DNA from: Oscillospiraceae bacterium
GTDB lineage: Bacteria > Bacillota > Clostridia > Oscillospirales > Ruminococcaceae
Length of the DNA stretch: 37,702 bases
Direction: 5' to 3'
Assembly (NCBI GenBank): GCA_017472965.1
Contig: JAFUNR010000043.1
Span: forward strand, 1 to 37,702
Shown here: positions 30,287 through 37,702 of the stretch, piece by piece
Numbering within the stretch: the first letter of the stretch is position 1
How the letters are laid out: the number at the start of each line of letters is the position of its first letter
Notes under the pieces: generated by a model
What the model saw: only the letters and a program-made list of their open reading frames with translations
Databases searched by the model: none
What the model was told of the DNA's origin: nothing
Made by a program: the position numbers and the translations under genes

Positions 30287-32554
30287 ATGACGAACAAATC
30301 CACTGTGAGCCAGCTGCAGGAGATTGCCCAGCGAATTCGCGAGATGCGCGAGATCCTCGGCTTCAGCATGCAGAAGATGGCGGATATGACCGAGGTCTCC
30401 GAGGAGGCCTACCGCCAGTATGAGACCGGCACGGTCGATCTGCCTTTTACATTCCTTCATAAATGCGCCAAGGCCTTCGGTCTGGAGCTGACCGTTCTGC
30501 TGGAGGGCCACAGCGGCAAGCTGTCCGGTTACACCGTCACCCGCAAGGGCAAGGGTCTTGTCACCGCCAGTGAGGACGGCATCACCATTCAGGATATGGC
30601 CCCCATGTTCCGCAAAAAGCTGGCCACGCCCTATTGGGTCACCTACCAGTATTCCGAAGAGCTGCAGGGGCTGCCCATCCACACCACCACCCACACCGGT
30701 CAGGAATTTGATCTGGTGCTCAAGGGTGCCATGCGCATCCGCGTGGGCGACCATGAGGAGGTGCTGCGCGAGGGTGACAGCATCTTCTACAAATCCTCCG
30801 TGCCCCACGGCATGATCGCCATCGAGGGGCAGGACTGTGTCTTCCTTGCTATGATCATGGCGAGCGATACAACGGATCAGCCGCTGTACATCGGCCAGTC
30901 CCGCAGGGAGCAGACCCGTCACCCGCTGCTGTGCGAGAAATTCGTGCACGCCACCGAGGATGAGCGCGGTGCGCTGACGGATATCCGTTTTGAGGATGCG
31001 GATACCTACAACTTCGCCTTTGATACGGTGGATGCCATTGCCCGCCGTGAGCCGGAAAAGCTGGCGATGATCCATGTGGCGGACGATCTCACCGAGCGCC
31101 GCTTCACCTTCAAGGATATCAAGGATGCCTCCTCTCAGTGCGCAAACTATTTCAAGTCGCTGGGCATCAAACGGGGCGACCGTGTCATGCTGGTGCTCAA
31201 GCGGCATTACCAGTTCTGGTTTGCCATTCTGGGCCTGCACAAGCTGGGTGCAGTGGCGATCCCCGCCACCAATCAGCTGGTGGAGCATGACTTTACCTAC
31301 CGCTTCAAGGCGGCGGAAGTCAGTGCCGTGCTGTGCACTGCCGACGGCGATACCGCCCGTCAGATCGAGCTGGCCGAAGCCGCCAGCGGCTGCAGCCTGA
31401 CAAAGATCTCCGTCAACGGCCGCCGTGACGGCTGGCATAATTTTGATGAGGAATACAGTCTGTTCAGCCGCCGCTATAACCGGGAGGACGATGCCCCCTG
31501 CGGCGACGATCCCATGCTGATGTTCTTCACCTCCGGCACCACCGGCTATCCCAAGATCGCCATGCACAGCTACAAGTATGCGCTGGGCCACTATGTCACC
31601 GCCAAATACTGGCATCTGGCCGAGCGCGACGGCCTGCACTTCACCATCTCCGAGACCGGCTGGGGCAAGGCGCTGTGGGGCAAGCTGTACGGCCAGTGGC
31701 TGTGCGAAAGCGCCGTCTTTACCTACGATTTCGACCGCTTCGATGCCGAAAAGATCCTGCCCATGTTCGCCAAATACAACATCACCACCTTCTGCGCACC
31801 GCCCACCATGTACCGGATGCTCATCAAGCAGGATCTGAGCCGCTTCGATCTGTCCAGCATCCACCACGCCACCACTGCGGGCGAGGCGCTCAACCCCGAG
31901 GTGTTCCATCAGTTTGAAAAGGCTACCGGTCTGCAGATCGCCGAGGGCTTCGGCCAGACCGAGATGACCCTTGGCATCGCCAACCTGCTCGGCACCATGC
32001 TCAAGCCCGGCGCCATGGGCAAGCCGGTGCCCGGCTACGGCATCGATCTGGTGGATACCGACGGCAATCCCGTGGAGGACGGTGTCAACGGCGAGATCGT
32101 CATCCGCACCGGCGATTCCCCCGCCTGCGGCGTGTTCCTCGGTTACTACCACGATCCCGAGCGCACCGCCGCCGTATGGCATGACGGCATCTATCACACC
32201 GGCGATCTTGCATGGCGTGATGAGGACGGCTACTACTGGTATGTGGGCCGTGCGGACGATGTCATCAAATCCTCCGGCTACCGTATCGGACCCTTTGAGA
32301 TCGAAAGCACCATTATGGAGCTGCCCTATGTTCTGGAGTGCGGTGTCTGCGCCGCGCCGGACGAGGTGCGCGGACAGGTGGTCAAGGCCTGCATCGTGCT
32401 GGTGCCGGGCACCGAGGGCACCGAAGAGCTGAAGAAGGAGATCCAGACCTACGTCAAGCACCACACCGCGCCCTACAAGTATCCGCGTATCGTGGAGTTC
32501 CGCACAGAGCTGCCCAAGACCATCAGCGGCAAGATCATCCGAAACAAACTGTAA
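30287..32554 (+). CDS. XRE-HTH / cupin / acyl-CoA ligase fusion, Ile T-box controlled
   Basis: This 755-residue protein has three parts. Residues 9-72 form an XRE-type helix-turn-helix (IREMREILGFSMQKMADMTE and so on). Residues about 115-190 form a cupin with a likely metal site, H136, E140 and H174 (HTGQE and VPHGM). Residues from about 220 form an AMP-forming acyl-CoA synthetase of the acetyl/medium-chain type, with FFTSGTTGYPK from residue 413, EGFGQTE, TGDLAWRDEDG, GRADDVIKSSGYRIGPFEIE and the C-terminal PKTISGKIIR with its catalytic Lys. The enzyme half looks fully active. HTH-cupin regulators are normally separate proteins, so this may be a ligase that also binds DNA or senses its ligand. 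Likely substrate by context: 2-methylbutyrate (inference). The start at 30287 follows GAAAGGG. Confidence 0.9.
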   Translation: MTNKSTVSQLQEIAQRIREMREILGFSMQKMADMTEVSEEAYRQYETGTVDLPFTFLHKCAKAFGLELTVLLEGHSGKLSGYTVTRKGKGLVTASEDGITIQDMAPMFRKKLATPYWVTYQYSEELQGLPIHTTTHTGQEFDLVLKGAMRIRVGDHEEVLREGDSIFYKSSVPHGMIAIEGQDCVFLAMIMASDTTDQPLYIGQSRREQTRHPLLCEKFVHATEDERGALTDIRFEDADTYNFAFDTVDAIARREPEKLAMIHVADDLTERRFTFKDIKDASSQCANYFKSLGIKRGDRVMLVLKRHYQFWFAILGLHKLGAVAIPATNQLVEHDFTYRFKAAEVSAVLCTADGDTARQIELAEAASGCSLTKISVNGRRDGWHNFDEEYSLFSRRYNREDDAPCGDDPMLMFFTSGTTGYPKIAMHSYKYALGHYVTAKYWHLAERDGLHFTISETGWGKALWGKLYGQWLCESAVFTYDFDRFDAEKILPMFAKYNITTFCAPPTMYRMLIKQDLSRFDLSSIHHATTAGEALNPEVFHQFEKATGLQIAEGFGQTEMTLGIANLLGTMLKPGAMGKPVPGYGIDLVDTDGNPVEDGVNGEIVIRTGDSPACGVFLGYYHDPERTAAVWHDGIYHTGDLAWRDEDGYYWYVGRADDVIKSSGYRIGPFEIESTIMELPYVLECGVCAAPDEVRGQVVKACIVLVPGTEGTEELKKEIQTYVKHHTAPYKYPRIVEFRTELPKTISGKIIRNKL

Positions 32555-32561
32555 AAATTTG

Positions 32562-32590
32562 TTGACAATTGCATAGAAAAATGTTAAGAT
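32562..32590 (+). promoter_or_regulatory. Promoter of the Val T-box operon
   Basis: A perfect TTGACA and TAAGAT are separated by 17 nt. The -35 begins only 8 nt after the stop codon of the Ile-controlled ligase, with no terminator between the units. Confidence 0.75.
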
Positions 32591-32596
32591 TCCAGT

Positions 32597-32872
32597 CAAA
32601 GGCATCGATGGAGAAAAGCCGCTGTGCCCTCTGTCCGCAGAGAAATGGCGTTTGGTGCAAGCCATGACAGAAGCAGCCCGCTTGTCACTCCGGAGCCGGG
32701 AGGAAGAAAGCTTCGGCAAATAGAACCTCCCCGCGTCAGCTGCGTCAGTGTTTAGGGCGTTATAGCGCCCAATGAGCGGCAGACCGCTGCAAGGCGGCTG
32801 CAATTTGAGTGGTACCGCGGGTTGTGAACACAGCTCGTCTCAAGGAATCTTTTCTTTGAGACGGGCTTTTTG
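32597..32872 (+). promoter_or_regulatory. T-box leader reading Val (GTC)
   Basis: Stem I has GGC (32601-32603) paired with GCC (32695-32697), and GGAG (32610-32613) paired with CTCC (32688-32691). The specifier GTC (32684-32686) is followed by the conserved A. The apical loop contains TTGGTGCAAGCC. The antiterminator element GAGTGGTACCGCGG is at 32807-32820, and the terminator (32833-32843 with 32856-32866) ends in T5. It should induce the second ligase and the downstream oxidoreductase genes when charged tRNA-Val is short. Confidence 0.92.
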
Positions 32873-32889
32873 CTTTTTCGAGGTGTGAT

Positions 32890-35181
32890 ATGGAACAACA
32901 GATGACTGGAATTACCTATAAAATCAAAGAGATGGCGCGCCGTATCCGCGAGCTGCGCGAGATTACCGGCCTGACGGTGGAGGAGATGGCTGCGCGCACG
33001 GATCTTTCCGTGGAGGAGTACATCCAGTGCGAGGAGGGCAACCGCAACCTGAGCATCGCCTTCCTGTATCGCTGCACCCTGAGCTTCGGCGTGGATATGG
33101 GCGATCTGCTGGAGGGCAGCAGCCCCAAGCTGCGCTCCTATGCGCTGACGCGCAAAGGTGAGGGCCAGCGCATCGAGGAGGCACACCATATGGTGGGCTT
33201 CAACCTTGCGGCGGATTTCCGTAACCGCATCGCCCTGCCGCTGTATATGGAGCTGAAATACCGTCCCGGCGCGGAGTATGAGGATATCGAGCTGGTCACC
33301 CATGAGGGACAGGAGTGCGATATCGTCATCAGCGGTCATATGCGCATCCAGATCGGCGGCCATACCGAGATCCTGCACGCCGGCGACTGTATCTATTACG
33401 ACAGCTCCACGCCCCACGGCATGATTGCGGTGGAAGGGGAGGACTGCTCTTTCTACGCCATCGTGCTGAGCAACTCCGCCGCCCGCACCGGCGAACAGGC
33501 CGCTGCCGTGGCCAAGCCCGCCGCAAAGCAGCAGGCCGCCGACCCCGAGAGCCGCATTTACAATGAATTCATCATCCCCACCGAGGATGCACAGGGCCGG
33601 CTTACCGCCATCGCCTTCAAAAACGAGGAAAAATTCAACTTTGCCTTTGATGTGGTGGATGCGCTGGGCACCGCCAAGCCCGACCGCCGCGCCATGCTCC
33701 ATGTGAGCAATGACGGCACCGAGCACACCTTTACCTTCCAGGATATGAAGCGGGAATCCGCCCGCGCCGCCAACTATTTCAAGGCCATGGGCATCAAGCG
33801 GGGCGACCGGGTCATGCTGGTGCTCAAACGGCATTACCAGTTCTGGTTTGCCATTCTGGGTCTGCACAAGCTGGGCGCGGTGGCCATCCCCGCCACCAAC
33901 CAGCTGATGGCCAAGGATTTTGCCTACCGCTTCCAGGCCGCCGATGTGCGCGCCGTGCTGTGCACCGCCGACGGCGAGACCGCCGCCGCCGTGGACGAGG
34001 CCGCCGCGCAGTGTCCGGGGCTTGCGCACCGCATCCTTGTGGGCGGCTCCCGCGAGGGCTGGCACGATTTCAACGAGGAATACACCCTGTACAGCAGCCA
34101 TTTCTTCCGCACGGAGGATTCCCCCTGCGGCAGCGATCCCATGCTGATGTTCTTCACCTCCGGCACCTCCGGCTATCCCAAGCTGGCGGCGCATAACTAC
34201 AAATATCCGCTGGGACATTTTATCACCGCCAAATACTGGCACTGCGTGCGGCCGGACGGTCTGCATCTGACCATCTCCGATACCGGCTGGGCAAAATCCC
34301 TGTGGGGCAAGCTGTACGGCCAGTGGCTGTGCGAGGCCGGTCTGTTCGTCTATGATTTCGACCGCTTCGATGCCGAAAAGATCCTGCCCATGTTCGCCAG
34401 ATACAATATCACCACCTTCTGTGCCCCGCCCACCATGTACCGGATGCTCATCAAGCAGGATCTGAGCCGCTTCGATCTGTCCAGCATCCAGCATGCCTCC
34501 ATCGCCGGCGAGGCGCTCAACCCCGAGGTGTTCCGCCAGTTCCAGAAGGCAACAGGGCTGGAGATCATGGAGGGCTTCGGCCAGTCCGAAAGCACGCTGA
34601 TCATCGGCAATCTGACCGGCGACAGCCACAAGATCGGTTCTATGGGCAAGCCGGTGCCGCTGTATAATGTGCAGCTGCTTTCCGCCGAGGGAGAGCCGGT
34701 GGATCCCGGCGAGACCGGCGAGATCTGCATTGATATTTCCAACGGTCTGCCCTGCGGCCTGAGCTATGCCTACGAGGGCAGCCCCGAAACCACCGCAAAG
34801 ACATGGCACGACGGCTTCTACCACACCGGGGATCTGGCGTGGAAGGACGAGGACGGCTTCTACTGGTATGTGGGCCGCACCGATGATGTCATCAAATCCT
34901 CCGGCTACCGCATCGGACCCTTCGAGATCGAAAACGTCATCATGGAGCTGCCCTATGTGCTGGAGTGCGGCGTTTCCGCCGCGCCGGACGAGGTGCGCGG
35001 TCAGGTGGTCAAGGCCAGCATCGTGCTGGTGAAGGATTTCAAGGGCACCGACGAGCTGCGCAAGCAGATCCAGGATTATGTCAAATCCCGTACTGCGCCC
35101 TATAAATATCCGCGCATCGTGGAATTCCGGGAAAGTCTGCCCAAGACCACCAGCGGCAAGATCATCCGCAAGCAGCTGTAA
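32890..35181 (+). CDS. XRE-HTH / cupin / acyl-CoA ligase fusion, Val T-box controlled
   Basis: This 763-residue paralogue of the upstream ligase has the same three-part layout. The XRE helix-turn-helix spans about residues 12-75 (IRELREITGLTVEEMAARTD). The cupin spans about 120-195 and has HEGQE and TPHGM metal motifs. An Ala/Gln-rich linker (about 197-222) leads to the AMP-forming acyl-CoA synthetase. Ligase motifs include FFTSGTSGYPK from residue 421, EGFGQSE, TGDLAWKDEDG, GRTDDVIKSSGYRIGPFEIE and PKTTSGKIIRKQL. Long blocks are identical to the upstream paralogue while the HTH half has diverged, which indicates duplication. It is the first gene of an operon with a MinD-like ATPase and VOR subunits. 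Inferred substrate: isobutyrate, whose CoA ester is the VOR partner of 2-oxoisovalerate. Confidence 0.9.
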   Translation: MEQQMTGITYKIKEMARRIRELREITGLTVEEMAARTDLSVEEYIQCEEGNRNLSIAFLYRCTLSFGVDMGDLLEGSSPKLRSYALTRKGEGQRIEEAHHMVGFNLAADFRNRIALPLYMELKYRPGAEYEDIELVTHEGQECDIVISGHMRIQIGGHTEILHAGDCIYYDSSTPHGMIAVEGEDCSFYAIVLSNSAARTGEQAAAVAKPAAKQQAADPESRIYNEFIIPTEDAQGRLTAIAFKNEEKFNFAFDVVDALGTAKPDRRAMLHVSNDGTEHTFTFQDMKRESARAANYFKAMGIKRGDRVMLVLKRHYQFWFAILGLHKLGAVAIPATNQLMAKDFAYRFQAADVRAVLCTADGETAAAVDEAAAQCPGLAHRILVGGSREGWHDFNEEYTLYSSHFFRTEDSPCGSDPMLMFFTSGTSGYPKLAAHNYKYPLGHFITAKYWHCVRPDGLHLTISDTGWAKSLWGKLYGQWLCEAGLFVYDFDRFDAEKILPMFARYNITTFCAPPTMYRMLIKQDLSRFDLSSIQHASIAGEALNPEVFRQFQKATGLEIMEGFGQSESTLIIGNLTGDSHKIGSMGKPVPLYNVQLLSAEGEPVDPGETGEICIDISNGLPCGLSYAYEGSPETTAKTWHDGFYHTGDLAWKDEDGFYWYVGRTDDVIKSSGYRIGPFEIENVIMELPYVLECGVSAAPDEVRGQVVKASIVLVKDFKGTDELRKQIQDYVKSRTAPYKYPRIVEFRESLPKTTSGKIIRKQL

Positions 35182-35190
35182 GGAGCACCC

Positions 35191-35895
35191 ATGGAGCACA
35201 AACGCTTAACGCTTTTCGCAGGGCATTACGGCAGCGGCAAGACCAATATCGCCGTGAACTATGCGCTGCTTCTGGCGGGAGAGGGCAGGGCCGTCTCCAT
35301 CGCCGATCTGGATATCGTCAACCCGTATTTCCGCACGGCGGACAGCGCCGCCGAGCTGGAGGCCGCCGGTGTGCGGCTGATCCGCCCGCAGTTCGCCAAT
35401 TCCAATGTGGATCTGCCCGCGCTGCCCGCCGAGGCCTACAGTCTGGTGCAGGATAAAAGCCGCTTCGGCGTGATGGATATCGGCGGTGACGACCGCGGCG
35501 CCTATGCGCTGGGCCGCTACGTGCCGTTTATCCGGCAGGAAAACGATTACCGCATGGTGTTCGTGGCCAATTTCTGCCGGCCGCTCACCCGTACCGCGCC
35601 CGAGGCACTGGAGGTGATGCGGGAGATCGAGGCTGCCTGCGGCCTTGCCTTCACCTGCATCGTCAACAACACCAATCTTGCCGGCATGACGGATGCCGCC
35701 ACGGTTCTCGATTCGCTGCCGCAGGTGCAGCAGCTTTCAGAGCTTTCTGGTCTGCCGGTCTGGCTGCACACCGCACAGCAGCAGGTGGCCGAAGCACTGA
35801 AGGGCCGGCTTGCGCCGGTGCTGCCCATGCAGCTGCAGAAAAAATACTTCGACCTGCCGTCCCATAAGCCGGAAAACCGGCCGCTGTGGGGTTAA
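35191..35895 (+). CDS. ParA/MinD/CobQ-type P-loop ATPase in the VOR operon
   Basis: This 234-residue protein opens with a Walker A loop, GHYGSGKTN, at residues 11-19. IADLDIVNPYFRT follows, a switch-like segment resembling the MinD/Mrp group, and then VMDIGGDDRGA as a Walker B-type region. Similar ATPases are used in metallocluster assembly, partitioning or cofactor insertion. It starts 9 nt after the ligase stop with AAGGAG upstream and is followed 27 nt later by a ferredoxin gene, so it is cotranscribed with the 2-oxoacid oxidoreductase. A role in maturing or regulating that iron-sulfur enzyme is possible but not shown. Confidence 0.75.
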   Translation: MEHKRLTLFAGHYGSGKTNIAVNYALLLAGEGRAVSIADLDIVNPYFRTADSAAELEAAGVRLIRPQFANSNVDLPALPAEAYSLVQDKSRFGVMDIGGDDRGAYALGRYVPFIRQENDYRMVFVANFCRPLTRTAPEALEVMREIEAACGLAFTCIVNNTNLAGMTDAATVLDSLPQVQQLSELSGLPVWLHTAQQQVAEALKGRLAPVLPMQLQKKYFDLPSHKPENRPLWG

Positions 35896-35922
35896 TGCAA
35901 TACTGTAAGGAGGGGATTCTCT

Positions 35923-36129
35923 ATGGCAAAAGTAACGTTTGAGACCGATCTTTGCAAGGGCTGCGGCCTGTGCGTGGATGCCTGTCCCAAGGGCATTCTG
36001 GCCATTGCTTCCGAAAAGATCAACAAAAAGGGCTATTCGCCCGCGTACATGACGGATCAGGAAAAATGCATCGGCTGCGCCTTCTGCGCGACCATGTGTC
36101 CGGATTGCATCATCACGGTGGAAAAGTAA
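35923..36129 (+). CDS. vorD: Two-[4Fe-4S] ferredoxin subunit of 2-oxoacid oxidoreductase (delta/VorD type)
   Basis: This 68-residue protein has two CxxCxxCxxxCP-type clusters: CKGCGLCVDACP near residue 11 and CIGCAFCATMCP near residue 49. It carries electrons between the thiamine-diphosphate enzyme and external ferredoxin. The order ferredoxin, alpha, beta is usual for VOR/KOR-type 2-oxoacid:ferredoxin oxidoreductases. A strong AAGGAGGGG precedes the ATG, and the alpha-subunit gene starts 11 nt downstream. The family assignment is firm; the VOR label depends on the neighbours. Confidence 0.88.
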   Translation: MAKVTFETDLCKGCGLCVDACPKGILAIASEKINKKGYSPAYMTDQEKCIGCAFCATMCPDCIITVEK

Positions 36130-36140
36130 GGAGGCGCATC

Positions 36141-37202
36141 ATGGCACAAAGAGTTCTGATGAAAGGCAACGAGGCCATCGCGGAAGCCGCGATCCGTGCC
36201 GGCTGCCGACACTATTTCGGCTATCCCATCACCCCGCAGACCGAGATCGCCGCATACATGGCAAAAAAGATGCCCAAGATCGGCGGTGTGTTCCTGCAGG
36301 CGGAAAGCGAGATCGCTTCCATCAATATGGTCTACGGCGCGGCTGCCGCCGGTATGCGCGTCATGACCTCCTCCTCCAGCCCGGGCATCTCGCTGAAAAC
36401 CGAGGGCCTGAGCTATATCGCCGGTTCCGATGTGCCTGCGCTGGTGGTCAATGTGCAGCGCGGCGGTCCGGGTCTGGGCGGCATCCAGCCCTCCCAGTCG
36501 GATTATTTTCAGGCGACCAAGGGCGGCGGTCACGGCGATTACCGCATGATCGTGCTGGCGCCCGCCTCCGTGCAGGAGATGGCCAGCCTCACCGTCAAGG
36601 GTTTCAATCTGGCGGATAAATACCTGATGACCGCCATGATCCTTGCCGACGGCACCATCGGTCAGATGATGGAGCCCATCTCCTTTGAGGATGTGGAGGT
36701 CGAGGAATACGAAAAGCCGTGGGCTCTCACCGGCACCAACGGCGAAAGAAAGCACAACATCGTCAACTCCCTGTATCTTAAGCCCGACGAGCTGGAGGCC
36801 AAGAACTTCAGCCGCTACGAGCGCTACAAGCTGGTCGAGGAAAACGAGACCATGTGGGAGGAATACATGATGGAGGATGCCGAGCTGTGTGTGGTGGCTT
36901 TCGGCATCGCCGCCCGTGTGGCTAAAAACGCGGTGGCCGCCGCCCGCAGCGAGGGCATCCGCGTGGGTCTGATCCGTCCCATCACCCTGTGGCCGTTCCC
37001 CTCCGCACCGCTGCTCAAGGCCGCAGAGCAGGTCAAGGGCTTTGTCAGCGTGGAGCTGAATATGGGCCAGATGATCGAGGATATCCGTCTTGCCACCCAG
37101 TGCAAGCGCCCCGTTTCCCTGTGCAACCGCTGCGGCGGTATGATCCCCAGCCCCGAAGAGGTGCTGGCTTCCATCCGCAAGGCGCAGAAAGGAGAGTTCT
37201 GA
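36141..37202 (+). CDS. vorB: 2-oxoacid:ferredoxin oxidoreductase alpha subunit, VorB-like
   Basis: This 353-residue subunit opens with [20 protein letters not shown] and has the family signature [29 protein letters not shown] and [20 protein letters not shown] follow, and a C-terminal transketolase-like domain contains [14 protein letters not shown]. It resembles the 3-methyl-2-oxobutanoate (2-oxoisovalerate) branch of the family, which interconverts branched 2-oxoacids with acyl-CoA, CO2 and reduced ferredoxin. A 2-oxoglutarate enzyme (KorA) is the main alternative and cannot be excluded by reading. The Val-type T-box and the ligase upstream favour the branched-chain role. The start at 36141 follows AAGGAGG. 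Confidence 0.85.
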   Translation: MAQRVLMKGNEAIAEAAIRAGCRHYFGYPITPQTEIAAYMAKKMPKIGGVFLQAESEIASINMVYGAAAAGMRVMTSSSSPGISLKTEGLSYIAGSDVPALVVNVQRGGPGLGGIQPSQSDYFQATKGGGHGDYRMIVLAPASVQEMASLTVKGFNLADKYLMTAMILADGTIGQMMEPISFEDVEVEEYEKPWALTGTNGERKHNIVNSLYLKPDELEAKNFSRYERYKLVEENETMWEEYMMEDAELCVVAFGIAARVAKNAVAAARSEGIRVGLIRPITLWPFPSAPLLKAAEQVKGFVSVELNMGQMIEDIRLATQCKRPVSLCNRCGGMIPSPEEVLASIRKAQKGEF

Positions 37203-37204
37203 TC

Positions 37205-37702
37205 ATGGCAGTTGTATTTCAAAAACCCAAATCTCTGACGGATGCGCCGTTCCACTACTGCCCCGGCTGCCCCCACGGCATCATCCACCGTCTGGTGGCC
37301 GAGGTGCTGGATGAGCTGGGCATCGAGGGCAAGGCCATCGGCGTTGCGCCGGTGGGCTGCGCCGTTATGGCGTACGATTATTTCGCCTGCGATATGATCG
37401 AGGCCGCCCACGGCCGTGCGCCCGCAGTGGCCACCGGCATCAAGCGCTGCCGTCCCGAAAATATCGTCTTTACTTATCAGGGCGACGGCGATCTGGCCTC
37501 CATCGGTATGGCCGAGACCGTCCACAGCGCCGCCCGCAACGAAAACATCACCGTCATCTTCGTCAACAATGCCATCTACGGCATGACCGGCGGCCAGATG
37601 GCCCCCACCAGCCTCCCCGGCCAGGTGACCCAGACCAGCCCCTATGGCCGCGACGTCAACCACTGCGGCTGGCCCATCAAGGTCTGCGAGCTGCTGGCTA
37701 CC
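37205..37702 (+). CDS. vorA: 2-oxoacid:ferredoxin oxidoreductase beta (thiamine diphosphate) subunit, 3' end outside window
   Basis: The open frame from the ATG at 37205 runs 166 codons to the window edge. It starts 2 nt after the alpha stop, and GAAAGGAG lies within the end of the alpha gene. [14 protein letters not shown] matches the conserved N-terminal Cys region. [11 protein letters not shown] through [12 protein letters not shown] is the thiamine-diphosphate motif (GDG to NN). The [15 protein letters not shown] segment is typical of VOR/KOR beta subunits. It completes the catalytic core with the alpha subunit. A gamma subunit gene is expected downstream but is not in the window. Confidence 0.88.
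   Translation, partial: MAVVFQKPKSLTDAPFHYCPGCPHGIIHRLVAEVLDELGIEGKAIGVAPVGCAVMAYDYFACDMIEAAHGRAPAVATGIKRCRPENIVFTYQGDGDLASIGMAETVHSAARNENITVIFVNNAIYGMTGGQMAPTSLPGQVTQTSPYGRDVNHCGWPIKVCELLAT

Noticed and set aside
30212-32803. Very long open frame (about 860 codons) on the minus strand opposite the first XRE-cupin ligase
   Set aside because: It is a by-product of high GC at third positions. The plus-strand protein has clear domains, while the minus-strand translation resembles no family and runs through the T-box leader.
32752-35199. Long minus-strand open frame (about 815 codons) opposite the second ligase
   Set aside because: Same reason: an antisense shadow of a confidently identified gene, crossing its T-box leader.

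Overview
The window looks like a chromosomal segment from a high-GC, anaerobic, gut-type Firmicute, most likely Oscillospiraceae close to Faecalibacterium, Gemmiger or Subdoligranulum. That placement is inferred from spoIID, an LCP wall protein, an ECF transporter, three T-box leaders, a ferredoxin-linked 2-oxoacid oxidoreductase and GC-rich third codon positions. No tRNA, rRNA, insertion sequence, phage gene or CRISPR array was seen.

Positions 1-14000 are mostly housekeeping. In order they hold the 3' part of gap, a PHP-family phosphoesterase, a Pro/Ala-tailed membrane protein divergent from spoIID, an OFA-like MFS transporter, hisS, an LCP protein with a small membrane protein, a gpsA-like dehydrogenase, an SGNH esterase, and a complete ECF transporter operon (S component, double ATPase, T component). 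Most units have a recognisable sigma-A promoter with 17-18 nt spacing and a strong, often bidirectional, hairpin terminator.

Positions 14000-25570 form a carbohydrate and carboxylate catabolism block. It holds LacI and AraC regulators, two cytoplasmic sialidase-fold (Asp-box) proteins, a NanA/DapA-type aldolase, an uronate-isomerase-like amidohydrolase, an NAD-dependent epimerase-like protein, a TIGR00300 (LOR/SDH, ArgZ/AgrE-like) protein and a GH36-type alpha-galactosidase. No sugar transporter lies in the block.

Positions 25600-37702 are the most interesting part. Three AMP-forming acyl-CoA ligase genes sit behind three separate T-box leaders. Their specifier codons, read from the Stem I fold, are CTG (Leu), ATC (Ile) and GTC (Val). 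The Leu leader drives a LeuA-like protein that has lost all three canonical metal ligands, followed by a TIM-barrel/acyl-CoA-ligase fusion. The Ile and Val leaders each drive an unusual XRE-HTH/cupin/acyl-CoA-ligase fusion. The Val unit continues into a ParA/MinD-like ATPase and the ferredoxin, alpha and beta subunits of a VOR-type 2-oxoacid:ferredoxin oxidoreductase that runs off the window. My hypothesis is a salvage route. Isovalerate, 2-methylbutyrate and isobutyrate would be activated to CoA esters, reductively carboxylated to branched 2-oxoacids, and transaminated to Leu, Ile and Val. Each ligase would be induced by shortage of the matching charged tRNA. Ligase substrates and flux direction are inference; the domain fusions and leaders are read from the sequence.
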